This document shows, one piece after another, positions 24,708 through 33,352 of a stretch of DNA of 57,681 nt. The position numbers and the translations under genes were made by a program. Source of the stretch: an uncultured Flavobacteriales bacterium (GTDB taxonomy: Bacteria > Bacteroidota > Bacteroidia > Flavobacteriales_D > Crocinitomicaceae); contig CALJKJ010000024.1 of NCBI GenBank assembly GCA_937973685.1, forward strand, positions 1 through 57,681. The letters are read 5' to 3'. The first letter of the stretch is position 1. Each line of letters begins with the position of its first letter. The notes beneath the pieces are model-generated. The model made no database searches. It saw only the letters and a program-made list of their open reading frames with translations, and had not been told where the DNA came from.

Positions 24708-25868
24708 ATGAGTAAAGAAATAAAAAATGTAGAATATGGCTTAGAGAAAATCTTTGAGGGTGCTCAAGATTTCTTGCCATTATTAGGAACGGATTACGTT
24801 GAATTTTATGTAGGTAATGCCAAACAAGCGGCGCACTATTATAAAACTGCTTTCGGTTTCCAATCATTAGCATACGCTGGATTAGAAACGGGTGTTCGTG
24901 ACCGAGCATCTTATGTATTGAAACAAGATAAAATCCGCATTATTTTAACAACTGCGTTGAACAGTGAATCACCAATTGGTGAACATGTGAAAAAACACGG
25001 AGACGGTGTAAAAGTCATTGCGCTTTGGGTAGACGATGCTCGTTCAGCATGGGAAGAAACAACCAAAAGAGGTGCCGTTTCTTTTATGGAACCAACCGTT
25101 GAAACGGATGAACACGGAGAAGTTGTTCGTGCTGGTATTTATACATACGGAGAAACAGTTCACATGTTTGTGGAACGCAAAAATTACAACGGAATCTTTT
25201 TGCCAGGATACCAAAAATGGGAATCTGACTACAACCCTGCACCAACAGGCTTGAAATTCATTGACCACATGGTTGGAAATGTTGGTTGGGGAGAAATGAA
25301 TACGTGGGTAAAATGGTACGAAGATGTGATGGGATTTGTGAATTTCTTATCGTTTGATGATACGCAAATTCATACAGAATATTCAGCTTTGATGTCCAAA
25401 GTAATGTCAAACGGTAACGGGCGTATTAAATTCCCAATCAATGAACCTGCTGAAGGAAATAAGCGTTCTCAAATTGAAGAATACTTAGATTTTTACGAAG
25501 GACCAGGAGCACAACACATTGCTGTAGCTACTGATAATATCATTGAGACTGTAAAACAATTGCGCGCACGCGGTGTGGAGTTTTTATCAGCTCCTCCTCA
25601 AGCTTATTACGATGAAATTCCAGCGCGTTTGGGTGAACACATGTCAATGATGAACGAACCGATTCCTGCGCTTCAAGAACTTAGCATTTTAGTTGATGCA
25701 GATGAAGAAGGATATTTGTTGCAAATCTTCACAAAACCAGTTGAAGACCGCCCAACATTGTTCTTTGAAATCATTCAACGTATGGGTGCTAAAGGTTTTG
25801 GTGCTGGAAACTTCAAAGCGTTGTTTGAATCTATCGAACGAGAACAAGAAAAAAGAGGTACACTTTAA
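24708..25868 (+). CDS. hppD: 4-hydroxyphenylpyruvate dioxygenase
   Basis: An iron(II), two-domain vicinal-oxygen-chelate enzyme that converts 4-hydroxyphenylpyruvate to homogentisate. From ATG 24708 it has 386 residues. The N-terminal VOC half contains 'DYVEFYVGNAKQAAHYY'; the C-terminal half holds the iron ligands in 'FIDHMVGNV' and 'GPGAQHIAVATDNI', and the Glu in 'FFEIIQRMG'. The C-terminal gating helix ('GNFKALFESIEREQEKRG') is present. A TTG five codons upstream (24693) is also in frame, but the ATG gives the better start. It forms an operon with hmgA and ends at a terminator shared with the convergent gene. Confidence 0.95.
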   Translation: MSKEIKNVEYGLEKIFEGAQDFLPLLGTDYVEFYVGNAKQAAHYYKTAFGFQSLAYAGLETGVRDRASYVLKQDKIRIILTTALNSESPIGEHVKKHGDGVKVIALWVDDARSAWEETTKRGAVSFMEPTVETDEHGEVVRAGIYTYGETVHMFVERKNYNGIFLPGYQKWESDYNPAPTGLKFIDHMVGNVGWGEMNTWVKWYEDVMGFVNFLSFDDTQIHTEYSALMSKVMSNGNGRIKFPINEPAEGNKRSQIEEYLDFYEGPGAQHIAVATDNIIETVKQLRARGVEFLSAPPQAYYDEIPARLGEHMSMMNEPIPALQELSILVDADEEGYLLQIFTKPVEDRPTLFFEIIQRMGAKGFGAGNFKALFESIEREQEKRGTL

Positions 25869-25890
25869 TAGCAAGTGGAAACATATTTTG

Positions 25891-25922
25891 AAAAGGGGTT
25901 GTTTGACAATCCCTTTTTTTTA
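25891..25922 (+). terminator. Terminator shared by hppD and the convergent SGNH-LysM gene
   Basis: A hairpin of AAAAGGGGTTGT with ACAATCCCTTTT (one G-U pair) and a TTG loop is followed by a T run. Its A-rich left arm gives a T run on the minus strand, where the stop codon of the convergent gene overlaps the end of the structure. Confidence 0.85.
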
Positions 25923-27374
25923 TTTCGGAATTTTTAAGCGTTTTCCGATTTGTAGGATATCTGATTGCAAACCATTTGCACGTTTTAAAGCACTTATTGA
26001 TACGCCATGTTTATGAGCAATTTCGCCCAAGGTGTCGCCCGATCTTACCGTGTAATAACGTTGGCGTTCAACAGCCTGAGGACGTTGAATTGGTTGCTCA
26101 ACAGGGATTTGTAAAGTGTCAATTGCTGTTTCTGGTTTCACAGGAAAACCTTTCATTGGTATCAAACACGAAGCATCTGAATACGATTGACCAAATTGAA
26201 GGGAATTTTGAAACGAACGAAACAGCCAATCCCCTTTGACAGCATAACCATCTGCAGTTAAATGAATACCGTCCGATTTTGCGTACTTTTCTTGTTTCCA
26301 GGTATTGATTGTTCCATAACCGCCAGCTAAATCATACCAATTCCAAAAAAAACAATCGTTTTTCTGTGCCAATGAATCCATTAATTCCACAAATTCAACA
26401 CCCGCTGTGATGTACTTTCCATTTTTAAATAAATCTTGTGTACTTGTTAACACAATTAATATGTTCGGATTAATCGCACGAAACTGAGCAATTGCTTTTT
26501 CTACTGTTGCAGGTAATTTCTTGTCGATAGCATTCGTATACAAAATGTCATTGGTGCCAAAATCGAGCAAGACCATATCGGGTAACAACACCTTGGAATG
26601 ATCGGTTAATTTTTCTAATTGCAAAACAGAACGAAAAGCAGCAGCACCAACGCCAAGGGAATGGTAAACAATTCCGCTGTTTTTTTGGTGTTCGATATCA
26701 ATGCCGTAAAAACGAAAGCGTTTGTTCGTGGCAACAGTATCAGTTACAACAAAAAGAGAATCGATGGAACCGCTTATTTCCAATTGCCAACTACCAGGCG
26801 TTGTTTCTGTAAATTGATGTTGCTGATAAACTTGGTCGTTTATTTTTAATTGAAACGGTCTATTAAAGGAGTCACTTTCAACAAAAACACGCACAAAATA
26901 ATCGTTTGTTGGTAGTTGTTGCTTGAAAAGAAAACCCAAACTAGCCGTTGGACTAATTGTTTCAACACCCATTCCACAAACACCTAACGGAACTTTTGGA
27001 TTGCCTTGAAAACTCTTGCCAAAAATCCAATTGCCCGTTTTCGTAGACGTGTAATTAACAGATGAATAGGTATCGGCAGCTTTGTAGCTAAAAATCATTC
27101 CGGGTCCACCATTTCCGTATACCTTTTGCAACGATTTTCGAACAACATTTGGGGGCATTCCAGCTTGAATGTGACTTCCACCAAAATGATAAATGACAAA
27201 CTTATCGGAATCCGAGTTGTTCAATTGGCGCTGCAAAGACTTTATTAACGCTGGATTTTTGTATTGTAAAAACGCAAACGTTGTGTCCATTTTCAAGCGT
27301 TGCAGTAGTGAATCTTGCGCAAACGAATGCGTGAAAACAACCAGTGAAACAAAGAAAAAAAGCGTTTTTTGCAT
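25920..27374 (-). CDS. Secreted SGNH/GDSL hydrolase with C-terminal LysM domain
   Basis: A 484-residue periplasmic or surface protein with a signal peptide (1-19, 'FFFVSLVVFTHSFA'). The SGNH catalytic blocks are present: the serine in 'FGGSHIQAG' (Ser67), 'FGTND' (273-276) and 'DGIHL' (Asp368, His371). Residues 440-484 are a LysM domain ('YTVRSGDTLGEIAHKHGVS'), which binds N-acetylglucosamine polymers such as peptidoglycan. It could therefore deacetylate or O-acetylate the cell wall. Its ATG overlaps the stop of the upstream DHHW gene by one base (TAATG), so it is made together with that protein and the MBOAT enzyme. Confidence 0.9.
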   Translation of the reverse strand: MQKTLFFFVSLVVFTHSFAQDSLLQRLKMDTTFAFLQYKNPALIKSLQRQLNNSDSDKFVIYHFGGSHIQAGMPPNVVRKSLQKVYGNGGPGMIFSYKAADTYSSVNYTSTKTGNWIFGKSFQGNPKVPLGVCGMGVETISPTASLGFLFKQQLPTNDYFVRVFVESDSFNRPFQLKINDQVYQQHQFTETTPGSWQLEISGSIDSLFVVTDTVATNKRFRFYGIDIEHQKNSGIVYHSLGVGAAAFRSVLQLEKLTDHSKVLLPDMVLLDFGTNDILYTNAIDKKLPATVEKAIAQFRAINPNILIVLTSTQDLFKNGKYITAGVEFVELMDSLAQKNDCFFWNWYDLAGGYGTINTWKQEKYAKSDGIHLTADGYAVKGDWLFRSFQNSLQFGQSYSDASCLIPMKGFPVKPETAIDTLQIPVEQPIQRPQAVERQRYYTVRSGDTLGEIAHKHGVSISALKRANGLQSDILQIGKRLKIPK

Positions 27375-28699
27375 TACAAAGTATCTGGTTGCTGATTCGG
27401 CGATTTTCGGATTGTATCGTTAGATGGTTTCGTTGGCGGAGCAGGTGGAGCCATTCCAGCATGACTTGCCAAACGACGCATCATGTTAATTGTTCCATTA
27501 CTCATTGTTGCATACAAGCCAACTGCAAAAATCAAGTCGTCAATCTTATTTTCACGAATCAATGACATCAAATTATGTTTGGAATAACGAAAATCGATTA
27601 CATAAATTTCTTCGAAATGACTGATTAAAAACACACTGAATGCATTACCCATCGAATTTTTTACCACGGCACATTTTCTTCCGTTTTTAACTCCCGTTGT
27701 AATTTTAATTAAGGGATGATCGCCACTCACAAAGGTCGAATACATGTTTCCACCATTTGAATTAGCAAATACCGAAACACGTTGCGGACTGTTGTAATTG
27801 TATTCGCTGTATCTTACAGCCTTCGTCGCGACTTTTGGAATGTAGTATTTGAATGTATCCGCGTGTTCTTTGACTGATTGGTCACGCGTTGTTTGATACA
27901 TCGTTCCTAAAAAACCGTATTTGATTTTTTTGTCCATTTTTGCCAAAGGAACAGGTGTTAAGCCAGCTGCTTTACAAAATGCAACGTAACCGTAATATGC
28001 TCCAGTGGCGTTCCAGTGGTGATCTGTTCCAAAAAACAATTGTTCCCCTGAATGATTATTTAATTCGGTAAAAACATCTGAAAAAACGGCGCCATTTTTT
28101 AAGTTCGCACCAATAGCGGCCAACGTATTTCGGTTTTGGGTATTGTACTTTTTGTATTTCTCCACTGGAATAAATGCACAAGCTACAGGAGGAACAGCAG
28201 TATAAACGGTGGTATGTCCTTTCAGTGCGCTTGCATATTCGTTGACCATTTTGGCAAAAACTGCTGCCATTTTAGTAGATCCACCAGTCAAGTTGTACAC
28301 TCGACCGTTTAATATCAATAAATCTCCGGTATAATCTTCTTCAAAATCATCCACATACGACATGTGTGAAATTGTCGGGTCGATAACTGTTTTCGGCTTT
28401 TTAAGCGGTTTTTTTGCTAAAATAATACGTTCTTGGGTCTCCAAAATGATTCCTTTTGCCGCCTTGATTTTATCCGATCCATCAATTAATGCTTTTCGAA
28501 ATGGAAAATGATCGGCCAAATAAGCAGCTGTTCCTTTTGACCATTCTTTTTGTGTAAAAGTTTCCCAATTAAATGGTTTCATTTCAGCTAGTTCCCGTTT
28601 TTCATCAACGGAAATCTTCTCTTTTTTCAATGTGAAAAAAGCAGTTGTTCCAATCAAAATGGCACTTAGAAAAACGATGACGTTGATTTTGTGTATCAT
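27374..28699 (-). CDS. DHHW family (AlgJ/AlgX-like) membrane-anchored protein
   Basis: A 441-residue protein with one N-terminal membrane anchor (about residues 4-23) and a large periplasmic domain. The family motif 'TDHHWN' is at 225-230, and the region 'YTAVPPVACAFIPVEKYK' resembles the AlgX/AlgJ-type SGNH-like fold that hands acetyl groups from a membrane MBOAT partner to a polymer. A candidate serine block is 'VVKNSMGNAFSVFL' near residue 345. It lies two bases after the MBOAT gene and overlaps the SGNH-LysM gene. Transferase activity is inferred from family and context. Confidence 0.85.
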   Translation of the reverse strand: MIHKINVIVFLSAILIGTTAFFTLKKEKISVDEKRELAEMKPFNWETFTQKEWSKGTAAYLADHFPFRKALIDGSDKIKAAKGIILETQERIILAKKPLKKPKTVIDPTISHMSYVDDFEEDYTGDLLILNGRVYNLTGGSTKMAAVFAKMVNEYASALKGHTTVYTAVPPVACAFIPVEKYKKYNTQNRNTLAAIGANLKNGAVFSDVFTELNNHSGEQLFFGTDHHWNATGAYYGYVAFCKAAGLTPVPLAKMDKKIKYGFLGTMYQTTRDQSVKEHADTFKYYIPKVATKAVRYSEYNYNSPQRVSVFANSNGGNMYSTFVSGDHPLIKITTGVKNGRKCAVVKNSMGNAFSVFLISHFEEIYVIDFRYSKHNLMSLIRENKIDDLIFAVGLYATMSNGTINMMRRLASHAGMAPPAPPTKPSNDTIRKSPNQQPDTL

Positions 28700-28701
28700 G
28701 C

Positions 28702-30099
28702 TTAGAACTTTTGGTAAAAGAATGGATTAAACGACGAACCCAATATCATCATTGTTGACAATACTAAAAATGCCAGTGAAATGATTGGACTTGTATACAA
28801 GTAGCTTTGGGTAAAAAAGCGCCAAACTTTTCCAGTATTACGGATGAATTCATTCCATGGAATACACAATATAATAACGATTGTAAGCCAGTAAATGTGC
28901 GTTGTTACATCAACTGCAATACCCAAATTAGAGAAGGTATGGAAATCAAATAAATGAATCGTGATAAAATTCCAAAGTGCATCAAAATCTTCGAAGTAAA
29001 AAATAGCGCGGCTAAAGACGATTAATATCAGGGTGTACGTATGTTTTAAAAAACGCGGTGTAACTGCTAAAACGGAACGTGCGTATTTTTCTAAAATCAT
29101 GATAACACCAAAATAACAGCCCCACAAGACATAATTCCATTGCGCGCCATGCCACAAACCAGTTAGCATCCAGACAATGAAAATATTTCGGTCTTGGTAT
29201 TTTCTATTTCCACCAAGTGGAATGTAAACGTAATCTCGGAAGAAAGTCCCCAAGGAAATGTGCCAACGACGGTAAAAGTCGGCAACAGAAATAGCTGCAT
29301 AAGGATGGCGGAAATTCTCCAAAATGTGAAGTCCAAACATCCGTCCTATTCCAATTGCCATATCAGAATATCCTGAAAAGTCGAAATACAAGTAAATGGA
29401 GAACATGACGATTCCAAACCATGCGTCCGCACCTGTTAAATCGGAAAAGCCATTGACCAAGTATTTATCTGTTAATTCAGCGGCTACATTGGCAATTAGG
29501 ATTTTTTTGAACAAACCCAAACAGAAGCGGTTGATTCCAGCTGAAAAATCGTTCCATGAAAAGTGCCGACTTTCTAATGTGGGTTGTAATTGTTCGTAAC
29601 GGGCAATTGGTCCCATAAACGTGAGTTGGAACAAACTAATGTAGAGCAAATAGGAAAAAGGATTTCGTTGTGCAGCAACTGTTCCTCGGTAAACATCAGT
29701 CGTGTAGGAGAGTGTTCGGAAGATATAAAATGAAATCCCGATTGGCAAAAAGACCTTAGGTCGTTGAAATGGCAAATCGAAGAGCAACGACAAATTATCG
29801 TATAAGAAACCACTGTATTTGAAGGCTACTAACGCACCAATATTGACAATGATTGAAAAAACCAATACCACTTTTGCTTTTAGAGAACCGCGAAATCGTT
29901 CGATCAACAAGCCATTTCCATAATCAAAAAGGGCTGTGAAGAGCAAAACCAAAATCATGATTGGTTCACCCCACGCATAAAAAATCAAGGAAAACAACAA
30001 CAGCACTATGTTGCGGTAAACCATGTTTTTAAACAGGTAATGGAAACCAAGCGCAAGTGGTAAGAAAAAATATAAAAAGGTGATGCTAGAAAATGCCAT
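28702..30099 (-). CDS. MBOAT family membrane O-acyltransferase
   Basis: A multi-pass inner-membrane protein of 465 residues from ATG 30099. It carries the MBOAT hallmarks 'YRRWHISLGTFFRDYVYIPLGG' (about 276-297, shown here as the region) and the catalytic histidine in 'WHGAQWN' (His317). The family moves acyl, usually acetyl, groups across the membrane to acceptor proteins, as AlgI and PatA do. A TTG two codons upstream (30105) is possible, but the ATG is preferred. It lies 11 bases after the gene at 30111 and heads the three-gene MBOAT-DHHW-SGNH set. Confidence 0.95.
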   Translation of the reverse strand: MAFSSITFLYFFLPLALGFHYLFKNMVYRNIVLLLFSLIFYAWGEPIMILVLLFTALFDYGNGLLIERFRGSLKAKVVLVFSIIVNIGALVAFKYSGFLYDNLSLLFDLPFQRPKVFLPIGISFYIFRTLSYTTDVYRGTVAAQRNPFSYLLYISLFQLTFMGPIARYEQLQPTLESRHFSWNDFSAGINRFCLGLFKKILIANVAAELTDKYLVNGFSDLTGADAWFGIVMFSIYLYFDFSGYSDMAIGIGRMFGLHILENFRHPYAAISVADFYRRWHISLGTFFRDYVYIPLGGNRKYQDRNIFIVWMLTGLWHGAQWNYVLWGCYFGVIMILEKYARSVLAVTPRFLKHTYTLILIVFSRAIFYFEDFDALWNFITIHLFDFHTFSNLGIAVDVTTHIYWLTIVIILCIPWNEFIRNTGKVWRFFTQSYLYTSPIISLAFLVLSTMMILGSSFNPFFYQKF

Positions 30100-30110
30100 G
30101 AACAAATAGA

Positions 30111-30521
30111 TTAACCGACTACAATCCCTTTACCGCCCATTTTAGGGATGGTAACGTAATTTTTCTCGTTGATTGTTTCGGGTAAAAAGATGAATTTTTT
30201 ATCGTACATCGTATCTTCCACCCAAAAACTAATCAGAAATTCGTTTGTCAATTTGAAAACATCTTCCATGATTGGCTCAATCTTAGCGGCTTCATCTGGC
30301 AAAAGTACTTCAAGCGAATGGCGTAACATAGAAGTAGATATTTTTTCTCCTGTTGCCTCATTAACACCATATCCTTTGCTGGTTATGATAATTCCTTCCA
30401 TGATGTCTTCGCGCAGGTTCAATAAATAAACATAATGTTGTGTTGCTCCTTCTTCGTTTTTTTCAGGAACAACAACCATTTTTACATTTTCGACCAAAGG
30501 ACTTAAAATATCTGCGCGCAT
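30111..30521 (-). CDS. Unrecognised 136-residue protein
   Basis: I do not recognise this protein. It has no signal peptide or membrane segment and appears to be a soluble mixed alpha-beta protein ('GIIITSKGYGVNEATGEKIS', 'FLISFWVEDTMYDKKFIFLP'). The C terminus, 'TIPKMGGKGIVVG', is glycine-rich and looks conserved. It lies 33 bases after lipB and 11 bases before the MBOAT gene, in one probable transcript. Cytosolic proteins of this sort occur widely in Bacteroidota, but I can name no function. Confidence 0.75.
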   Translation of the reverse strand: MRADILSPLVENVKMVVVPEKNEEGATQHYVYLLNLREDIMEGIIITSKGYGVNEATGEKISTSMLRHSLEVLLPDEAAKIEPIMEDVFKLTNEFLISFWVEDTMYDKKFIFLPETINEKNYVTIPKMGGKGIVVG

Positions 30522-30554
30522 GTGATTGTGTAATTTTGGATAAAATTAATGATT

Positions 30555-31247
30555 TCAAGCATATTGGTAGCCAAAACCAACAGCTAAGTGTTTTTTTAAT
30601 GCAGCTTTTACGGCTGACATATCAACTTCGTGCCCCAATTCTTGTTGCATGGAAGTGACTGCTTTGTCATCGATGCCACACGGTACAATGTGCGAAAAAT
30701 AGGATAAATTCGAATTAACATTGAAACCAATACCATGCATGGTCACCCAGCGTGATGACTTTACGCCCATTGCGCAAATTTTGCGTGCTCTTGCTGTCGT
30801 TGGTTCAATCCAAACACCTGTCAATCCATCGTAACGTTCACCTTTGATGCCAAAATCTGCTAATGTAGCAATGACTGCTTCTTCCAAAAAGCGCATGTAT
30901 TTGTGGATATCTGTAAAAAAGTGATCGAGGTCAAAAATGGGGTACGCCACCAATTGTCCTGGTCCATGATAAGTAATATCTCCTCCGCGGTTGATTTTGT
31001 AAAACCGTGCATCGTGTTGGGTCAATTGGTCATCTGACAAAAGTAAATGATCCACGCTTCCACTTTTCCCCAAGGTATACACGTGCGGATGCTCACAAAA
31101 AAGCAAGTGATTTTCAGTTTCCACCTCCGTAGCGCCATTTCGTTGCGCTATTTTACGGTCAATTGTTGCTTTGAACAGTTGTTCTTGGAAATCCCATGCT
31201 TCTTGGTAATCAATCAGCCCTAAATCTTGAAAATGGACAATTTGCAT
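30555..31247 (-). CDS. lipB: Lipoyl(octanoyl) transferase
   Basis: It transfers the octanoyl group from acyl-carrier protein to the lipoyl domains of pyruvate and 2-oxoglutarate dehydrogenases and the glycine cleavage H protein, before LipA adds sulfur. The 230 residues show the family blocks 'RGGDITYHGPGQLVAYP' (87-103), the catalytic Lys163 in 'GVKSSRW' and the acyl-accepting Cys190 in 'VPCGIDDKAV'. The start is ATG 31247; a minus-strand TAACTTTG box ends four bases upstream, suggesting a leaderless mRNA. It is the first gene of the run that continues into the MBOAT cassette. Confidence 0.96.
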   Translation of the reverse strand: MQIVHFQDLGLIDYQEAWDFQEQLFKATIDRKIAQRNGATEVETENHLLFCEHPHVYTLGKSGSVDHLLLSDDQLTQHDARFYKINRGGDITYHGPGQLVAYPIFDLDHFFTDIHKYMRFLEEAVIATLADFGIKGERYDGLTGVWIEPTTARARKICAMGVKSSRWVTMHGIGFNVNSNLSYFSHIVPCGIDDKAVTSMQQELGHEVDMSAVKAALKKHLAVGFGYQYA

Positions 31248-31251
31248 GCAC

Positions 31252-31259
31252 CAAAGTTA
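31252..31259 (-). promoter_or_regulatory. -7 promoter element for lipB
   Basis: On the minus strand TAACTTTG fits TAnnTTTG and ends four bases before the lipB ATG, the same short distance as for glyS. No clear TTG is seen at the -33 position; only an A/T-rich stretch at 31273-31277 is present. Confidence 0.45.
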
Positions 31260-31293
31260 CGCAACGTTATTGAAAAAGACGTATTTTTAACCC

Positions 31294-33234
31294 ATGGAAA
31301 AACACACCAATGCACTCATTAACGAAAGTAGTTTGTATTTGCAGCAACATGCCCACAACCCTGTTAATTGGGTAGCGTGGTCGCCTGCTATTTTTGAGCA
31401 AGCAAAAAAAGAAGATAAACTCGTTTTGATTTCGGTGGGTTATTCGGCGTGTCATTGGTGCCATGTGATGGAACACGAATGTTTTGAAGACGAGGAAGTT
31501 GCTGATCTCATGAACCGTCATTTTATTTGTATCAAGGTGGATCGCGAAGAACGCCCTGATGTGGATCAAGTATATATGAATGCTGTGCAATTAATGACAC
31601 AACGCGGAGGTTGGCCACTAAATTGTTTTACTTTGCCAGATGGTCGACCAATTTATGGTGGGACTTATTTTCCAAAAGAACAATGGATGCATGTGTTACA
31701 TTCTTTGCAACACACGTATCAAAAAGAACCTGAGCGCGTTATCGAATACGCGATGGAGTTGACGAATGGCGTTCGAAAAAGTGAATTGATTCACGAAGCA
31801 GCGCCACTTTCCGAATTTCCTACTGATAAATTGGCCGAATTGGTGCGTCGCTGGGAACCAAAAATGGATCACTACGAAGGAGGTGGAACACATGCTCCCA
31901 AATTTCCATTACCCAATAACTACGAATTTTTGGCACATTATGCCGAACAATACCAACACGAAAACTTGCGCAAACATGTTTCGTTGACCTTGCATAAAAT
32001 GGCATTTGGCGGAATTTACGACCAAATTGGTGGCGGTTTTTCGCGTTATTCAGTTGACATGTTGTGGAAAATACCACACTTCGAAAAAATGCTTTACGAC
32101 AATGGGCAATTACTGCACGTGTATGCACTTGCTTACCGCTACGATCCTCAACCCGAATATGTACGCGTTTTGAATGGAACATTGGACTGGCTGGAACGTG
32201 AAATGACTAGTCCAGAAGGTGGATTGTTTGCAGCACAAGATGCAGATTCAGAAGGTGAAGAAGGGCGTTTTTATGTATGGAAACTTGATGAAATAAAAGC
32301 TGCTTTGGGCAACGATGCTGCTTGGTACCTTTCGTTGTACAATCCCACTAATAAAGGTTATTGGGAAGACGAAAAGTGGGTGCTCATTCGGAACGAATCG
32401 TGGGAAACTTTTTTAAAAAACCATCCCGAACGCACCAAATCGGACATCGAACGTGCCAACGAAACCTTGTTTCAAGAACGCAAACGCAGAATTGCACCTG
32501 GCACAGACACCAAATGCTTGACGGCTTGGAATGCCTTAACCATCAATGGATTAATCGAAAGTTACCGCGCAACGCAAGACGCATCTTTTTTGAAAATGGC
32601 CTTGCAAATTGGCCGTTGGATAGTTTCGTATCAATTGTATGATGAGGCATACTTGTGGCACACGCGCCAAAATGGTCGTTCTTTTATAGCCGGATTTTTA
32701 GATGATTATGCGTTTGTCATCAGCGCTTTTATCCAGTTGTACCAAGTAACAGCCGATCAACAATGGTTGGAACATGCGTTAAAATTGGAGCAAACAACTG
32801 CCACATTATTTTATGATACACAATCGGGAATGTACTTTTTTTCTGCAAACGATACGGAATTGATTGCACGTAAAATGGAAATCAACGATAATGTTTTGCC
32901 AGCAACGAATAGTGTAATGGGGCATAATTTATTAACGCTTTTCCACTTAACGGATGATTTTGGCATGGCAACAAAAGCCAAGCAGTTGCTGCAGAATATC
33001 ATTGATGGTATGGAAATGTACGGATCGGGTTATTCCAATTGGGCCTTATTGCTCTTGCGTTTCCAAACAGGAATTCGTTGTATTCATGCACCAAAAGCGC
33101 AAAACAATGATGCATTACAAGCATTGTTAACTCCATTTACATTAGTAAAATTCACGACAGCATCAACATTTACCTTGTGTAGTGACGGAAATTGTTCTGT
33201 TCCTGTTACACATTTGAGTGAATTAGGGCTTTAA
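31294..33234 (+). CDS. DUF255 thioredoxin-like/YyaL family protein
   Basis: A 646-residue protein of the YyaL/SPATA20 family. The N-terminal thioredoxin-like domain (about 1-165) holds the 'SACHWCH' motif (Cys53, Cys56) and 'NPVNW' near residue 22. The rest is an alpha/alpha six-barrel like N-acylglucosamine epimerases and glycosidases ('HDNGQLLHVYALAYRYDP'-like blocks, 'DAQDADSEGEEGRFYVW' around 300). A cellulase-like or redox role has been proposed for the family, but no reaction is established. It is cytoplasmic by lack of a signal peptide. The gene is divergent from lipB. Confidence 0.9.
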   Translation: MEKHTNALINESSLYLQQHAHNPVNWVAWSPAIFEQAKKEDKLVLISVGYSACHWCHVMEHECFEDEEVADLMNRHFICIKVDREERPDVDQVYMNAVQLMTQRGGWPLNCFTLPDGRPIYGGTYFPKEQWMHVLHSLQHTYQKEPERVIEYAMELTNGVRKSELIHEAAPLSEFPTDKLAELVRRWEPKMDHYEGGGTHAPKFPLPNNYEFLAHYAEQYQHENLRKHVSLTLHKMAFGGIYDQIGGGFSRYSVDMLWKIPHFEKMLYDNGQLLHVYALAYRYDPQPEYVRVLNGTLDWLEREMTSPEGGLFAAQDADSEGEEGRFYVWKLDEIKAALGNDAAWYLSLYNPTNKGYWEDEKWVLIRNESWETFLKNHPERTKSDIERANETLFQERKRRIAPGTDTKCLTAWNALTINGLIESYRATQDASFLKMALQIGRWIVSYQLYDEAYLWHTRQNGRSFIAGFLDDYAFVISAFIQLYQVTADQQWLEHALKLEQTTATLFYDTQSGMYFFSANDTELIARKMEINDNVLPATNSVMGHNLLTLFHLTDDFGMATKAKQLLQNIIDGMEMYGSGYSNWALLLLRFQTGIRCIHAPKAQNNDALQALLTPFTLVKFTTASTFTLCSDGNCSVPVTHLSELGL

Positions 33235-33299
33235 ACAAGGTGAAAATCAGAAAAAAGCAACTTTTTTTATCGGAATCACAGACAAATGTGCTGGAAACT

Positions 33300-33329
33300 T
33301 TTAAATGTCCTCACAACTCATTATATTCG
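33300..33329 (+). promoter_or_regulatory. Candidate promoter for the PpiD-like gene
   Basis: TTT at 33300-33302, a 19-base spacer and TATATTCG at 33322-33329 (one mismatch to TAnnTTTG) stand 23 bases before the ATG at 33353. Confidence 0.45.
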
Positions 33330-33352
33330 CAACCTTAAAGAAAAAATAGATC

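Noticed and set aside
31820..32182. 120-residue antisense frame inside the DUF255 gene
   Set aside because: It lies wholly antisense to a well-supported gene and has a His/Arg/Phe-rich composition with no recognisable fold.
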